DNA from: UBA11524 sp963590165
GTDB taxonomy: Bacteria > Bacillota > Clostridia > Christensenellales > Aristaeellaceae
Length of the DNA stretch: 64,000 nt
NCBI GenBank assembly: GCA_963590165.1
Contig: CAVANO010000011.1
Span: 65,174-129,173, forward strand
Direction: 5' to 3'
This document shows positions 33,479 through 41,613 of this stretch, piece after piece; positions within the stretch are counted from its first letter, which is position 1, and the number at the start of each line of letters is the position of its first letter. Under the pieces are notes generated by a model that saw only the letters and a list, made by a program, of their open reading frames with translations, did not search any database and had not been told where the DNA came from. Made by a program: the position numbers and the translations under genes.

Positions 33479-33494
33479 ATGGGATATCCCTTTT
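33463..33494 (+). terminator. Terminator overlapping the end of the phosphoesterase-like gene
   Basis: GGGATATC / GATATCCC forms a stem that includes the last codons and stop, followed by TTTT. Confidence 0.75.
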
Positions 33495-33644
33495 CAATTC
33501 AAATAAAGTGATCTGATTTGCAGGAGAATCAAAAAACTCGCTGGATTTTTTCTTGCGTGCGGCAGGAATCCGCCCTGCAAGGGCGAATAGTTTCCCATCA
33601 GCCTGAGGAGGGTCAGGCGAAACATGCATTGTGGAGGGAAAGCA

Positions 33645-35111
33645 ATGTCAGCCATCATTTCCATTAATGCCGGAAACCCCGGCGCGAAAATCAGCAAGAA
33701 TATCTATGGTCACTTTTCCGAGCATCTCGGACGCTGCATCTATGGCGGCGTGTATGTCGGCGAAGGTTCCGACATTCCGAATGTCAACGGCATGCGCACC
33801 GATGTTGTCAACGCGCTCAAGAAAATCGGCGTGCCTGTGCTGCGCTGGCCGGGCGGTTGCTTCGCGGATGAATACCACTGGGAGGACGGCATCGGTCCGA
33901 AGGAATCCCGCAAGCGGATGGTCAACACCAACTGGGGCGGCGTGGTTGAGGATAACTCCTTCGGCACGCACGAGTTCATGGAGCTGTGCCGTCAAATCGG
34001 CTGCGAGCCCTACGTCAATGCGAATGTCGGCTCAGGCACGGTTCGTGAAATGGCGGAATGGGTTGAGTACATGAATTCCGAGGGCGATTCGACCGTCGTG
34101 CGGAAGCGCTGGGCAAATGGGCACCATGAGCCGTTCGGACTCAAGTTCCTCGGCGTGGGCAATGAAAGCTGGGGCTGCGGCGGCAACATGCGTCCGGAGT
34201 ATTATGCGGATGAATACCGGCGCTATCAGACCTTCTGCCGCAATTACGGCGACAAGAAGCTCTACCGCATCGCCTGCGGTCCGAATACCGATGACTGGAA
34301 CTGGACGGATAAGCTGATGGCAGGCGCCGGCAATTACCTCGATGCCATTTCGCTGCATTATTATACCGTCCCACGCGAATGGGAGAACAAGGGCAGTGCG
34401 ACCGATTTCGATGCTGCGGAATATTACACGACGCTGAAAAAAGCGCACCATATGGACAATCTCATCCGCGGTCATCTGGCGATTATGGACAAGTATGATC
34501 CGAAGCACCGTGTCGGACTGATTGTCGATGAATGGGGCACGTGGTACAATTGTGAGCCCGGCACGAATCCCGGTTTCCTCTATCAGCAGAACACGATGCG
34601 CGACGCGATGGTCGCGGCGATTACGCTGGATATCTTCAACGCGCACTGCGACCGCGTCGTCATGGCAAATATCGCACAGATGGTCAACGTCCTGCAGTCG
34701 GTGATCCTGACGGACGGTGCGGACATGGTGCTTACGCCGACCTATCACGTGTTCGACCTGTACAAGGCCCATCACGATGCGACGCTGCTGCCGTCTGCCA
34801 TCTCGTGCGATGACGCGCAGCCTGGCGTGAAGCAGCTGACCGCGACCGCCTCGCAGAAGGAAAATGTCATCACCGTGACGCTGACGAACACTTCCTGCAC
34901 CGATGCGCTGGACGTGAAGCTGGAGCTGCTTGGCGCTGATGCATCGGACGTTTCCGGACGCATCCTGACGGGCGCGATGAATGACAAGAACACATTCGAG
35001 CAGAAGGACTGCGTGTCGGTCAAGCCGTTTGACGGTTTCCGGAAGGTGCAGGACGGTCTGATGGTAACGCTGCCTGCCTGTGCGGTGGCGGAGCTGACGA
35101 TTCGTGGCTGA
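33645..35111 (+). CDS. Alpha-N-arabinofuranosidase, glycoside hydrolase family 51
   Basis: A cytoplasmic 488-residue retaining enzyme that removes alpha-L-arabinofuranose from arabinan or arabinoxylan oligosaccharides. The catalytic acid/base is E174 in VGNESWGCGG and the nucleophile is E296 in IVDEWGTWY, 122 residues apart as in characterised GH51 enzymes. A C-terminal beta domain follows, and no signal peptide is present. The ATG at 33645 follows GTGGAGGG. With the GH27 alpha-galactosidase near 14 kb it suggests use of plant side-chain sugars. No sugar transporter is adjacent. A DUF6171 gene overlaps the 3' end. Confidence 0.94.
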   Translation: MSAIISINAGNPGAKISKNIYGHFSEHLGRCIYGGVYVGEGSDIPNVNGMRTDVVNALKKIGVPVLRWPGGCFADEYHWEDGIGPKESRKRMVNTNWGGVVEDNSFGTHEFMELCRQIGCEPYVNANVGSGTVREMAEWVEYMNSEGDSTVVRKRWANGHHEPFGLKFLGVGNESWGCGGNMRPEYYADEYRRYQTFCRNYGDKKLYRIACGPNTDDWNWTDKLMAGAGNYLDAISLHYYTVPREWENKGSATDFDAAEYYTTLKKAHHMDNLIRGHLAIMDKYDPKHRVGLIVDEWGTWYNCEPGTNPGFLYQQNTMRDAMVAAITLDIFNAHCDRVVMANIAQMVNVLQSVILTDGADMVLTPTYHVFDLYKAHHDATLLPSAISCDDAQPGVKQLTATASQKENVITVTLTNTSCTDALDVKLELLGADASDVSGRILTGAMNDKNTFEQKDCVSVKPFDGFRKVQDGLMVTLPACAVAELTIRG

Positions 35112-35364
35112 GGAACGCAAGCCATGCCGCTGCCTGCTGGCGGAGAGCGGTCAGAAGGACATGGCGCGGCTGGTGCGCGAGTACATTGACGCACTGCCGG
35201 ACGGCGATCGGGCGGACGAAACGCTGCGCAGTCAGCGGCTGAATGCCTGCAAAGCATGCGCATCGCTGCAAAACGGCACATGTGCGCTGTGCGGCTGCTA
35301 TGTCGAAGCACGTACGGCAAAGCAAAGGCAGAAATGCCCTGCCGTACCGCCGAAATGGGAATAA
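35104..35364 (+). CDS. DUF6171-type cysteine-rich small protein
   Basis: An 86-residue protein starting with GTG inside the last codons of the GH51 gene. It has CRC near the N terminus, a helix around YIDALPDGDRADETL, then paired cysteines in NACKACASLQNGTCALCGCY and a last C in QKCPA, consistent with a zinc-binding or metal-binding fold. The arrangement matches DUF6171 of Firmicutes, of unknown function. It depends on translation of the upstream gene. The terminator at 35371 ends the unit. Confidence 0.75.
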   Translation: MAEERKPCRCLLAESGQKDMARLVREYIDALPDGDRADETLRSQRLNACKACASLQNGTCALCGCYVEARTAKQRQKCPAVPPKWE

Positions 35365-35368
35365 ACAA

Positions 35369-35408
35369 AAGGGCTGCCAAGCGTGATGCAAGGCAGCCCC
35401 TTATTTTT
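35369..35408. terminator. Bidirectional terminator between DUF6171 and caspase genes
   Basis: GGGCTGCC / GGCAGCCC with a 12-base loop, flanked by AAAA on the left and TTATTTTT on the right; it overlaps the caspase stop codon. Confidence 0.88.
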
Positions 35409-36924
35409 ACTTTTCCGCTTCCGTCAGCGCAAACCAATCTCCTGTCAGCTCGTAGCATTCATCGCCGACATATGCCTTGACGCGGATGCGGTACTGACCG
35501 GCAGGGAGCATCTCCCCCTTGCTGTCCATGCCGCTCCAGCAGAAGGTCGAGCCGCCGATGTGCTCGGGACGGGATGCCTGATGGGAGGCGAGGCGGCGGA
35601 CAACCTGACCGCTTTCATCCTCGATGGTGACGGTCAATTCGCAGGGAAATGCGTGACGGACGACAAAAGTCAGTTCCTCGCCGTTTTCAGGGCAGAACGT
35701 ATCCGTACAGCGGATTGCAAGCGACGGATCGCCCGAGGAGGACGGCACGCAGAGTACCTTGGAATAAATGACGAAAGGCACGCCCGTGTCCACCAGCAGA
35801 ATCTGCAGCAGCACATAGCCGGAGGACTGCGCAGCGGAGGCGTTCAGCGTGAGCGAGCGTTCCTTGAGCCCCGGCGTCAGGCTCTTGCCGGGAATGGCGT
35901 AGGAGTCAAATTCGCCGTCGTTGTCATAAATGAGCGTCGCGTTGTCGAAATCCCAGACGCCCTGCCGCTGATAGACAAGCTGATAGGCGACCTGCGAACT
36001 GCGGATGACGTTAAACGAAAAATCGATGGTGGGCGAATCGGCGGAAAGCGTATCGCCGGTGAAGGTGACGCTTTCAATCTTTGTGTCGCGCCGACCGCTG
36101 ACGGCGGATAGGTCGTAGCTCAGCAGCACGAAGTCGCTTTCCTCCGGATAGGTTCGTACGGTGGATTCGCCGTGGCTCTGCAGCAGACGGCGGCGAAGTT
36201 CCGTCAGTGTGATGTCGCCGTCGCGGTTCTCGTCTGCCCCGAACGAGCCGGTCACAGACAGCGCGTCCACCAGCGCACCGGAAAAATAGCCCGCGCCTGC
36301 CAGCCGTTCGCCGTTGATTTCGCCCGACCAGAACCAGCTGACTTCTGCACCGCCCGATGAACAGATGACGTAGTAATCATCGCCGGAAAACACGTTTTCG
36401 AACGACTCGGTGACGCCCTTGCCGATGACTGCGCCGGAATGGCAGGCGTCCAGCAGGAGTACCTTTTTGCCGGGGATGGTGTCGAACACTGCGCGGAGGG
36501 CATCGGCAGTCAGGCGGCTTTCGCTTTCGCCGTCGGACAACAGGAAGGTCATCTGCCCATTGCTGCTGCCGTCCCACAGCCCATGCGTGCTGATGTAGAA
36601 ATAGCTGACATCGTCTTCGTCCGCATCGGCGAATGTCTGCTGAATCAGGGCAAGCAGCGCATCAGCGGATGCCATGCCGTTTTCGCGGGTGACGAGCTTG
36701 TCGAAGATCAGCGTGCCGCCGGAAAGCGTTTCCGCCATGCGCCGGACATTGTTTGCAGAGGAAGGCACGGTGCTTGACTGCGTCAGGAAGCGGTCGCAGC
36801 CAATCAGCAGTGCCCGATTGACGCGAGTGCCCGTTTCTTCCTCTGCCGCATCCTCGGAAAATGCTGTCAGGAGCGGACAGATCAGGCAAAAAATCAGCAG
36901 CAGCGCCGTCAGCCGTTTGCGCAT
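35407..36924 (-). CDS. Secreted caspase-fold (C14) protease
   Basis: A 505-residue exported protein with signal peptide (1-22). The caspase p20-like domain has ALLIGCDRFL at its first strand, the catalytic His in FYISTHG (H114) and the catalytic Cys in LLLDACHSG (C161). A following region includes ENRDGDITLTEL, which looks like an EF-hand-type calcium loop. The C-terminal third is beta-rich and ends with a FlgD-like Ig segment (WSGMDSKGEMLPAGQYRIRV). Such secreted bacterial caspases usually cleave after Arg or Lys and may need calcium; that is family knowledge. The ATG at 36924 follows GAAAGGAGG. Its substrate is unknown. Confidence 0.85.
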   Translation of the reverse strand: MRKRLTALLLIFCLICPLLTAFSEDAAEEETGTRVNRALLIGCDRFLTQSSTVPSSANNVRRMAETLSGGTLIFDKLVTRENGMASADALLALIQQTFADADEDDVSYFYISTHGLWDGSSNGQMTFLLSDGESESRLTADALRAVFDTIPGKKVLLLDACHSGAVIGKGVTESFENVFSGDDYYVICSSGGAEVSWFWSGEINGERLAGAGYFSGALVDALSVTGSFGADENRDGDITLTELRRRLLQSHGESTVRTYPEESDFVLLSYDLSAVSGRRDTKIESVTFTGDTLSADSPTIDFSFNVIRSSQVAYQLVYQRQGVWDFDNATLIYDNDGEFDSYAIPGKSLTPGLKERSLTLNASAAQSSGYVLLQILLVDTGVPFVIYSKVLCVPSSSGDPSLAIRCTDTFCPENGEELTFVVRHAFPCELTVTIEDESGQVVRRLASHQASRPEHIGGSTFCWSGMDSKGEMLPAGQYRIRVKAYVGDECYELTGDWFALTEAEK

Positions 36925-36996
36925 CGTGTCTGCCTCCTTTCGGCAAGATAATCCCATTGTACAACAAACCGGACGAAATTGCCACACCCAAGGACA

Positions 36997-37056
36997 CTTC
37001 GTGTCTTTTTTTCGTGTCTTTTTTTTCGTGCCGTTTTTTTGTATCGCTTTTTTTGA
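36997..37056 (-). repeat. Poly-T/poly-A repeat tract upstream of the caspase gene
   Basis: On the plus strand CGTGTCTTTTTTT recurs four times in decaying form (CGTGCCGTTTTTTT, GTATCGCTTTTTTT). Homopolymer runs of 7-8 bases make it prone to slippage. Confidence 0.7.
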
Positions 37057-37060
37057 CAAG

Positions 37061-37092
37061 AAGAAAGCCGGGCAAGCTTGATGCTTCCCGGC
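37061..37092 (-). terminator. Terminator of mntP
   Basis: On the minus strand GCCGGGAAGC and GCTTGCCCGGC form a stem with a small bulge, followed by TTTCTTCTTG. Confidence 0.7.
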
Positions 37093-37098
37093 TCCTTG

Positions 37099-37662
37099 TT
37101 ACCCGAACAGACCAAGACCTTCCAGCAGAATCTTGAGGCCGATGCCAATCAGCACAATGCCGCCCACGATTTCCGCTTTGCTCTTGTAGCGCAGACCGAA
37201 GCGGTGACCGACCAGCAGACCGATTGGCGAAAGCACAAAGGTTGTCAGGCCGATCAGCCCGGCGGCAAGGAACACATTCGTATCCTGCAGGGCGAAGGTT
37301 ACGCCGACGGCAAGCGCGTCAATGCTTGTTGCGACGGCAAGCGTCAGCATTGTCTTGAAGCTGAAGTCGCTGTCGCATTCCTCTTCTTCCTTGCTCATCG
37401 CTTCACGAATCATGTTCACGCCGATGAGAGCCAGCAGGACAAACGCAATCCAGTGGTCATACTTGTCGATGAAGCGCGCGAAGGTCGTGCCGAGAAAATA
37501 GCCGAGCGTCGGCATCAGCGCCTGGAACACGCCGAAATATGCACCGACACACAGCAACGGCTTCCACGTGATCTTCCTGACCTTCAAGCCCTTGCAGATT
37601 GAAACAGCAAACGCGTCCATGCTCAGCCCGACGCCGAGCAAGAGGATTTCCCAAATAGTCAT
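37099..37662 (-). CDS. mntP: Manganese efflux pump MntP
   Basis: A 187-residue membrane protein of the MntP (DUF204) family, which exports Mn(II). Six transmembrane segments are visible in two repeats, each with the signature Asp in a helix: GLSMDAFAVSICKG and ATSIDALAVGVTFA. The ATG at 37662 is preferred over the one at 37671 because ACGGAAGG then has correct spacing. No yybP-ykoY manganese riboswitch was recognised upstream. It stands alone between a terminator and a repeat-rich spacer. Confidence 0.93.
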   Translation of the reverse strand: MTIWEILLLGVGLSMDAFAVSICKGLKVRKITWKPLLCVGAYFGVFQALMPTLGYFLGTTFARFIDKYDHWIAFVLLALIGVNMIREAMSKEEEECDSDFSFKTMLTLAVATSIDALAVGVTFALQDTNVFLAAGLIGLTTFVLSPIGLLVGHRFGLRYKSKAEIVGGIVLIGIGLKILLEGLGLFG

Positions 37663-37767
37663 ACAGCTCATCCTTCCGTGATGGAGTATTGCTGTCGATT
37701 ATAAGGCGCTTATGGGGGATTAGTCAAGAGAAACAATGCAAAATAAATGGAAAAAAAAGCCTTTTCG

Positions 37768-38116
37768 CCTCTGCGGAGGCGAGCAGGGGCTTTCCGATCG
37801 CCCCTGCACCCTTCGGATGCACATCTAAGTTTCTTTGTAGTTTGCTTAAAGTCAACAATGAAAAAGAAATCAAGCATGGCGCCGAAGGGGTCAAAGAAAA
37901 CGGACGAAGTCCGCGACCGCAGGCTTTGCCTGTTCTATTGTCCCCTTGCAGATTGCCTAAAATCAACAATGAAAAAGAAACCAAGTATGGTGCCCGAAGG
38001 GGTCAAGGGGGCGACCGGAAAGCCCCCTTGCAGATTGTCTAAAGTCAGCAATGAAAAAGAAACCCCGTATGGCGCCCGAAGGGGTTCAAGGGGGCGACCG
38101 GAAAGCCCCCTTGTTG
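37768..38116. repeat. Dispersed repeat cluster between mntP and the MATE gene
   Basis: Three tandem copies of a segment of roughly 80-110 bp contain TCAACAATGAAAAAGAAA, CCGAAGGGGTCAAGG and GGGGGCGACCGGAAAGCCCCC. A GACGAAGTCCGC hairpin, an AGGCTTTGCCTG hairpin and the CGATCGCCCCTGCACCCTTCG phrase of the first array are mixed in. No gene was found in this spacer of about 450 bp. Confidence 0.8.
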
Positions 38117-38119
38117 ATT

Positions 38120-39451
38120 TTACCCATGCGATGCAAAAATCTTTCTTTTCCGCATTGCAATCAGCCCGACCGCGTCGGCAATCACCCAGCCGATGGGGAT
38201 GGACAGCCAAATCGCTATCATCCCGAAGTGCGGCGCAAAGGCATAGGACAGCGCAACGCGCAAGCCAAGTGAAATCACGGTCAGGATGACGCTCATGCCG
38301 GCCTGCTCCATGCCGCGGAAAATCGCGTAGAGCAGAAAAAGCATGCCAATCAAGACGTAGCAGATGCCTTCCGTCTGCAGATACTGCACGCCGATGGACA
38401 GCGCGTCCACGGAGGCGTTTTCCAGGAAAATCAGCAGCAGCGGTTCGGCGAAAACCGCGACAAGCGCTGAAACAATGATGCAGAATGCACCGGAAAGCAG
38501 GAACGCCGTGCGGATCCCCTTGCGAAGGCGTTCGGGCTGATTTGCGCCGCGGTTCTGCGCCACGAAGGTCGCAAAGCCGTTGCCGAAGTCCTGTGCGGGG
38601 CTGTAGGCGAGCGAATCGATTTTTACGCCTGCGGTGAAGGCTGCCATTGCTGCCAAGCCAAAGCTGTTCACGAGGCTCTGCACGCACAGAATGCCGAAAT
38701 TCATGATGGACTGCTGCACACTTGTCAGTACAGACACGCTGCAAATGCGGCGAATCAGCCCGAAGTCGGGGCGAAGGTCGGACAAAGCCGGACGCAGTGC
38801 CGGTACACGGCGGAGCATGCTGATGGTACAGAGCACGCCGGAAAGCACCTGCGCAATCAGCGTCGCCCAAGCGGCACCGGCAACATCCCAGCCAAGACCG
38901 GCGACAAACAGGAAGTCAAGCGCCACATTTGTCAGCGCGGAAATCGTCAGGAACACGAGCGGCGATGCCGAACGCCCGACCGCGCGGAGCATGCATGCGC
39001 AGAAGTTATAGAGGAATGTCGGCACGATGCCGGCAAAGACAATCAGCAGATAGCAGGATAAATCACCTTGCGCCGCGTCCGGAATGCGGAGCAGGCGGAG
39101 CAGCAGCGGCAGGAGCGCATAGGACAGTGCCGTCAGCACGAGCGAGAAGGCAAAAATGACCACAAATGCGTTGCCGACGGACTTCCGGACGCCGCGCTCA
39201 TCATTCTCTCCGAAGAAACGGCTGACAATCACGCCACTGCCCATGCACAGACCGGTGACAATGCTCGTCAGCAACGTCATGACGGAAAATGCGCTGCCGA
39301 CCGCGCCGAGTGCCGTTTCGCCGCAGTAGCGCCCGACAACGAACGTGTCAACGAGATTATAGAGCTGCTGAAGCAGATTGCCGGCCATCAGCGGCAGGGA
39401 GAAGCGGAGCAGTCCGCGAAGAATGGAACCATGGGTCAAATCGGCACGCAT
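38120..39451 (-). CDS. MATE-family efflux transporter
   Basis: A 443-residue exporter with about 12 transmembrane segments in two homologous halves. It opens MRADLTHGSILRGLLRFSLP and has LLQQLYNLVDTFVVGRYCG and LTSIVTGLCMGSGVIVSRFFG, typical of the DinF/NorM-related branch in Clostridia. It should expel cationic drugs or metabolites by Na+ or H+ antiport. The ATG at 39451 follows AAAAGGAGGC; the longer reading frame upstream is rejected. It has its own promoter and forms a divergent pair with ridA. The natural substrate cannot be told from sequence. Confidence 0.9.
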   Translation of the reverse strand: MRADLTHGSILRGLLRFSLPLMAGNLLQQLYNLVDTFVVGRYCGETALGAVGSAFSVMTLLTSIVTGLCMGSGVIVSRFFGENDERGVRKSVGNAFVVIFAFSLVLTALSYALLPLLLRLLRIPDAAQGDLSCYLLIVFAGIVPTFLYNFCACMLRAVGRSASPLVFLTISALTNVALDFLFVAGLGWDVAGAAWATLIAQVLSGVLCTISMLRRVPALRPALSDLRPDFGLIRRICSVSVLTSVQQSIMNFGILCVQSLVNSFGLAAMAAFTAGVKIDSLAYSPAQDFGNGFATFVAQNRGANQPERLRKGIRTAFLLSGAFCIIVSALVAVFAEPLLLIFLENASVDALSIGVQYLQTEGICYVLIGMLFLLYAIFRGMEQAGMSVILTVISLGLRVALSYAFAPHFGMIAIWLSIPIGWVIADAVGLIAMRKRKIFASHG

Positions 39452-39481
39452 AAGGGATGAAGCCTCCTTTTTCCTATTAAA

Positions 39482-39510
39482 AGTATAATGAAAAAGAGAA
39501 GAACCGTCAA
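39482..39510 (-). promoter_or_regulatory. Promoter of the MATE gene
   Basis: On the minus strand TTGACG (39505-39510), 17 bp, TATACT (39482-39487). Confidence 0.75.
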
Positions 39511-39557
39511 GGGCTGGCAACCTGCGCGTTTAAGACACAGGAAAACCAGTGATTTGC

Positions 39558-39587
39558 TTGACAAGGCGTGCTGAAATTTCATATAAT
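39558..39587 (+). promoter_or_regulatory. Consensus promoter of the ridA operon
   Basis: TTGACA (39558-39563), 18 bp, TATAAT (39582-39587). Confidence 0.82.
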
Positions 39588-39655
39588 TCAAGTGGTTCCC
39601 TTGTGATGGCCTGCTTTATGCATTTGCATGACGTGACGAAAAGGAGATTATAATC

Positions 39656-40033
39656 ATGAATAAGATTCTGTCTACGAAAAATGCCCCTGCCGCCATCGGT
39701 CCCTACAGCCAGGGCGTTCAGGCGGGAAACACCGTCTATGTGTCCGGTCAGCTTTACTTCGTGCCGGAAACGGGTGAGCTCCTTGAGGGAACCATCGGCG
39801 AAATGACCGCGCAGTGCATGAAGAACATCGCCGCGATTCTGGCGGAAGCCGGCTGCACGCTTGCGGATGTCGTCAAGACGACGATCTACCTCAAGGATTT
39901 GAATGACTTCGCCGCGGTGAATGAGGCGTACGGCAAGTTCTTCCCGGAAAATCCGCCGGCGCGCGGCTGCGTGCAGGTGGCGAAACTGCCCCGCGATGCG
40001 AAGGTCGAGATTGAGGCGATTGCAGTCAAATGA
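39656..40033 (+). CDS. ridA: RidA-family enamine/imine deaminase
   Basis: A 125-residue protein that hydrolyses reactive 2-aminoacrylate and related imines released by PLP enzymes. The family phrases APAAIGPYSQG, VYVSGQLYFVPETGEL and the active-site arginine in NPPARGCVQVAKLP are present. The ATG at 39656 follows AAAAGGAG. It overlaps the pyridoxamine kinase gene by four bases. Pairing an enzyme that protects against PLP-derived imines with a B6 kinase is a sensible functional link. Confidence 0.94.
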   Translation: MNKILSTKNAPAAIGPYSQGVQAGNTVYVSGQLYFVPETGELLEGTIGEMTAQCMKNIAAILAEAGCTLADVVKTTIYLKDLNDFAAVNEAYGKFFPENPPARGCVQVAKLPRDAKVEIEAIAVK

Positions 40034-40848
40034 GCAAGCATATTCTGCTGGTGCACGATTTGGCAGGCTACGGCAAGGTGTCGCTGAGCGCGATGATGCC
40101 GGTGCTGTCCCATATGGGGCACCATCTCTATACGCTGCCGACGGCGCTTGTCAGCAACACGCTGGACTACGGCAAATTCTACATTCAGGAAACGACGGAA
40201 TACATGCGCCAATCCCTGAAGGTGTGGAAGGAACTCGGCTTCACGTTCGACATCGTGTCCACCGGCATGATTATGTCCGCGGAGCAGGCAGCGCTCGTGT
40301 CTGATTTCTGCGCGCAGTCCGCCAAGAAGGGCGTGCTGATTTTTGTTGACCCCATTATGGGCGATGAGGGCATGCTCTACAACGGCGTTGGTGAGGAAAC
40401 CATCGCGCATATGCGGAATATGGTCGCTGTGGCAGACTGCATCGTGCCGAATTACACCGAGGCGGCGTATCTGGCGGATCTGCCCTATCAGCAGGAGCTG
40501 ACCGAGGAAGCGGCGCATGCGCTGGTGGAAAAGCTCCATCAGATGGGTACGAAGTCCGTCGTGGTGACAAGCGCGAAGGTGGAGGGCGCCGACTGCGTCA
40601 TCGGCTATGACGGCACGAAAGGCGAATTTTTCCGCATTCCGTTCGACATGATTCCGGTTCGCTTTGTCGGCACGGGCGACATTTTCTCCGCCGTGATGCT
40701 CGGCAGGATGGCGGACGGCGTGCCGCTGCAAGCCGCTGTCCGCAGTGCCATGGATGCTGTGCGGATTATGATTGAGCGCAACCGCGACAAGGAGGACAAA
40801 TACCTCGGCATCCCGATTGAAACATGCCTGGAGGTGCTTGACCGATGA
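40030..40848 (+). CDS. pdxK: Pyridoxamine/pyridoxal kinase
   Basis: A 272-residue ribokinase-superfamily enzyme that phosphorylates B6 vitamers to feed the pyridoxal 5'-phosphate pool. It starts with HDLAGYGKVSLSAMMPVLSH, has DPIMGDEGMLYNG, NYTEAAYL, and the catalytic GTGDIFSA motif. These favour the pyridoxamine kinase group of Clostridia over ThiD. The start overlaps ridA (ATGA), and the stop overlaps the TIGR04076 gene, so the three are one operon from the promoter at 39558. Confidence 0.92.
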   Translation: MSKHILLVHDLAGYGKVSLSAMMPVLSHMGHHLYTLPTALVSNTLDYGKFYIQETTEYMRQSLKVWKELGFTFDIVSTGMIMSAEQAALVSDFCAQSAKKGVLIFVDPIMGDEGMLYNGVGEETIAHMRNMVAVADCIVPNYTEAAYLADLPYQQELTEEAAHALVEKLHQMGTKSVVVTSAKVEGADCVIGYDGTKGEFFRIPFDMIPVRFVGTGDIFSAVMLGRMADGVPLQAAVRSAMDAVRIMIERNRDKEDKYLGIPIETCLEVLDR

Positions 40849-41108
40849 ACCGCCCGAAGATCCGGATTACGCTGATTGACCGCAAGGGCGACTGCCCGTG
40901 CCATCGCGGACATAAAATCGGCGATTCGTGGGATTTCGATACCGAGCGCGGAAAGCTCTGCCCCATGGCGATGCATGTCGCATTCCTCTACGCCGATATC
41001 CTGCGCTACGGCGGCAGCATTCCCGGCAAAAAGGAAGGGACAGCCGTCTTTTCCTGCCCCGATGCGGATACGCTCAACATCTTTCTGGTCGAAAAGGTGA
41101 CAGAATAA
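40845..41108 (+). CDS. TIGR04076 family small protein
   Basis: An 87-residue protein with the family pattern IDRKGDCPCHRGHKIGD near the N terminus, LCPMAMHVAFLYADILRYGG in the middle, and CPDAD before the last strand. TIGR04076 proteins have unknown function; conserved cysteines and a histidine suggest metal binding or redox use. It overlaps pdxK by four bases (ATGA). No terminator with a strong stem was found before the SCIFF promoter. Confidence 0.82.
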   Translation: MNRPKIRITLIDRKGDCPCHRGHKIGDSWDFDTERGKLCPMAMHVAFLYADILRYGGSIPGKKEGTAVFSCPDADTLNIFLVEKVTE

Positions 41109-41141
41109 GTCTGCGAATCGCGATTATTTCCTGAAAAACGA

Positions 41142-41170
41142 TTGCAATCGCGTTTCGAATCGTGTATAAT
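41142..41170 (+). promoter_or_regulatory. Promoter of the SCIFF peptide gene
   Basis: TTGCAA (41142-41147), 17 bp, consensus TATAAT (41165-41170), 40 bases before the start codon. Confidence 0.82.
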
Positions 41171-41209
41171 GGCATAGACCCCTTTGATAATAATGGAGGA
41201 TGATGTATT

Positions 41210-41410
41210 ATGAAGCATATCGAAACGATCCAGAAGCCCTGCCTGAAGAATTCCCTGGCACATGGCGGCTGCGGCGAATGCCAGGCGTCCTGCCAGTCCG
41301 CTTGCAAGACCAGCTGCACCGTTGCCAACCAGTCCTGCGCCAACAAGGAAAACAGCGACGTGCTCGCGGGCAACGAGGGCAAGCTCAACCGTCTGTACAA
41401 CCGGAAGTAA
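41210..41410 (+). CDS. scfA: SCIFF ribosomal peptide precursor, C-terminally extended
   Basis: The 66-residue precursor belongs to the six-cysteines-in-forty-five-residues family that is modified to thioether-bridged ranthipeptides. The six core cysteines are C21, C24, C28, C32, C36 and C43 in CGECQASCQSACKTSC and VANQSC. There is an extra cysteine at position 11 and a tail of 23 residues after C43, rich in Asn, Lys and Glu. Typical SCIFF peptides end soon after the last cysteine, so the tail is unusual. A near-consensus promoter and TGGAGG site suggest strong expression, and a terminator-like hairpin separates it from the maturase gene. Confidence 0.93.
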   Translation: MKHIETIQKPCLKNSLAHGGCGECQASCQSACKTSCTVANQSCANKENSDVLAGNEGKLNRLYNRK

Positions 41411-41428
41411 TCTTTTCCCGCGGAAACC

Positions 41429-41467
41429 AAGGCGGAGGCTGCCTCAGTGCGCCTTCGCTTTTTTTCG
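41429..41467 (+). terminator. Partial terminator between scfA and scfB
   Basis: AAGGCG-AGG / CCT-CGCCTT folds into a hairpin followed by CGCTTTTTTT. It would let the peptide transcript exceed the maturase transcript. Confidence 0.75.
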
Positions 41468-41491
41468 GGTACAGCTGCGCTGCTCCTAAAA

Positions 41492-41526
41492 GAAAAACGG
41501 ACGAAGTCCGCGAAGTCCGCGAAAAA
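41492..41526. repeat. GGACGAAGTCCGC repeat before scfB
   Basis: A hairpin CGGACGAAGTCCG with a second GAAGTCCGC copy; same family as elsewhere in the window. Confidence 0.7.
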
Positions 41527-41613
41527 ATGCAAGCATCATAAAGAAGATCATGAGCTCAAGCCATCCGGCTTGCAAATCCCAAACAAGAATGCCAGAAAAG
41601 AGGAAAAACAACC

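Noticed and set aside
37663..37760. Manganese (yybP-ykoY) riboswitch before mntP
   Set aside because: The short leader lacks the conserved loop motifs of that class.
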